Assembly (NCBI GenBank): GCA_900769035.1
Contig: CAAGFD010000001.1
Coordinates: forward strand, 1 to 5,736
DNA: 5,736 bases
Direction: 5' to 3'
From: Bacteroidales bacterium
Lineage (GTDB): Bacteria; Bacteroidota; Bacteroidia; Bacteroidales; Paludibacteraceae
Shown here: positions 5,665 to 5,736 of the stretch, piece by piece
How positions within the stretch are numbered: the first letter of the stretch is position 1
How the letters are laid out: every line of letters begins with the position of its first letter
Position numbers and translations under genes: made by a program
The notes under the pieces: generated by a model
The model's database searches: none
Told to the model about the DNA's origin: nothing
Seen by the model: only the letters and a program-made list of their open reading frames with translations

Positions 5665-5736
5665 CTCTCCCTCTTGGACTTGAACCAAGGACCCTCTGAT
5701 TAACAGTCAGATGCTCTAACCAACTGAGCTAAGGAA
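5665..5736 (-). tRNA. tRNA-Asn (anticodon GTT), 5' end cut by window edge
   Basis: A second copy identical to the complete tRNA-Asn over all 72 visible bases, with the same GTT anticodon and G discriminator. Its first two bases should lie just outside the right edge. The 40-base spacer to the next copy contains a small hairpin, GTAGC-GAGGA-GCTAC on the plus strand (5641-5655), and no terminator, so both are most likely processed from one transcript whose promoter lies beyond the window. CCA is not encoded here either. Confidence 0.94.

Noticed and set aside
5551..5736. Repeated 72-base units with a unique spacer, superficially CRISPR-like
   Set aside because: The repeats fold perfectly as tRNA-Asn genes.
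1..5736. A previously undescribed biological system
   Set aside because: Apart from the phage-like fragment, all genes belong to known families in ordinary arrangements, and nothing in the window supports a coherent new system.

Overview
The window looks like chromosomal DNA of a low-G+C Bacteroidales bacterium (phylum Bacteroidota). Three things support this: the 5' end of the 16S rRNA gene, the malate dehydrogenase sequence (very close in style to Bacteroides Mdh, with MSKVTVVGAGNVGAT at the N terminus), and the promoters. Several upstream regions carry the Bacteroides-type -7 box TAnnTTTG with a -33 TTTG or TTG box 19 bases away, and the genes start without Shine-Dalgarno sequences. The genus cannot be fixed from this window.

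Almost everything reads on the minus strand, so transcription runs from the right edge to the left. At the right edge are two identical tRNA-Asn(GTT) genes in tandem, the outer one cut two bases short by the window end, closed by a strong hairpin terminator. Next come a MATE-family efflux transporter (460 aa), an LDH-type malate dehydrogenase (mdh, 314 aa) with its own promoter and terminator, and a probable two-gene operon of inner-membrane proteins: a nucleoside-recognition (Gate) domain protein (313 aa, GTG start) followed by a DUF454/YbaN-like protein (119 aa). At the left edge is the start of an rRNA operon, with 54 bases of 16S rRNA, a leader of about 145 bases and two tandem promoters.

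Between the rRNA promoters and the DUF454 gene lies the only unusual part. About 700 bases of very A+T-rich DNA hold no convincing gene. They are followed by a G+C-rich island of about 230 bases (59% G+C by hand count over 1101-1300, against 25-28% just upstream). The island carries the only plus-strand ORF I accept, an 88-aa protein whose first half resembles small phage tail-assembly-chaperone-like proteins of Bacteroidales prophages. I read it as a truncated remnant of transferred DNA inserted directly behind the DUF454 stop codon.

The genes do not form one pathway: the window combines translation components (tRNA, rRNA), one TCA-cycle enzyme, a drug or cation exporter and two membrane proteins of unknown function. 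I found no CRISPR array, complete mobile element, toxin-antitoxin pair or defence system, and nothing that amounts to a new biological system. The foreign island and the structured DNA around it deserve the second look.
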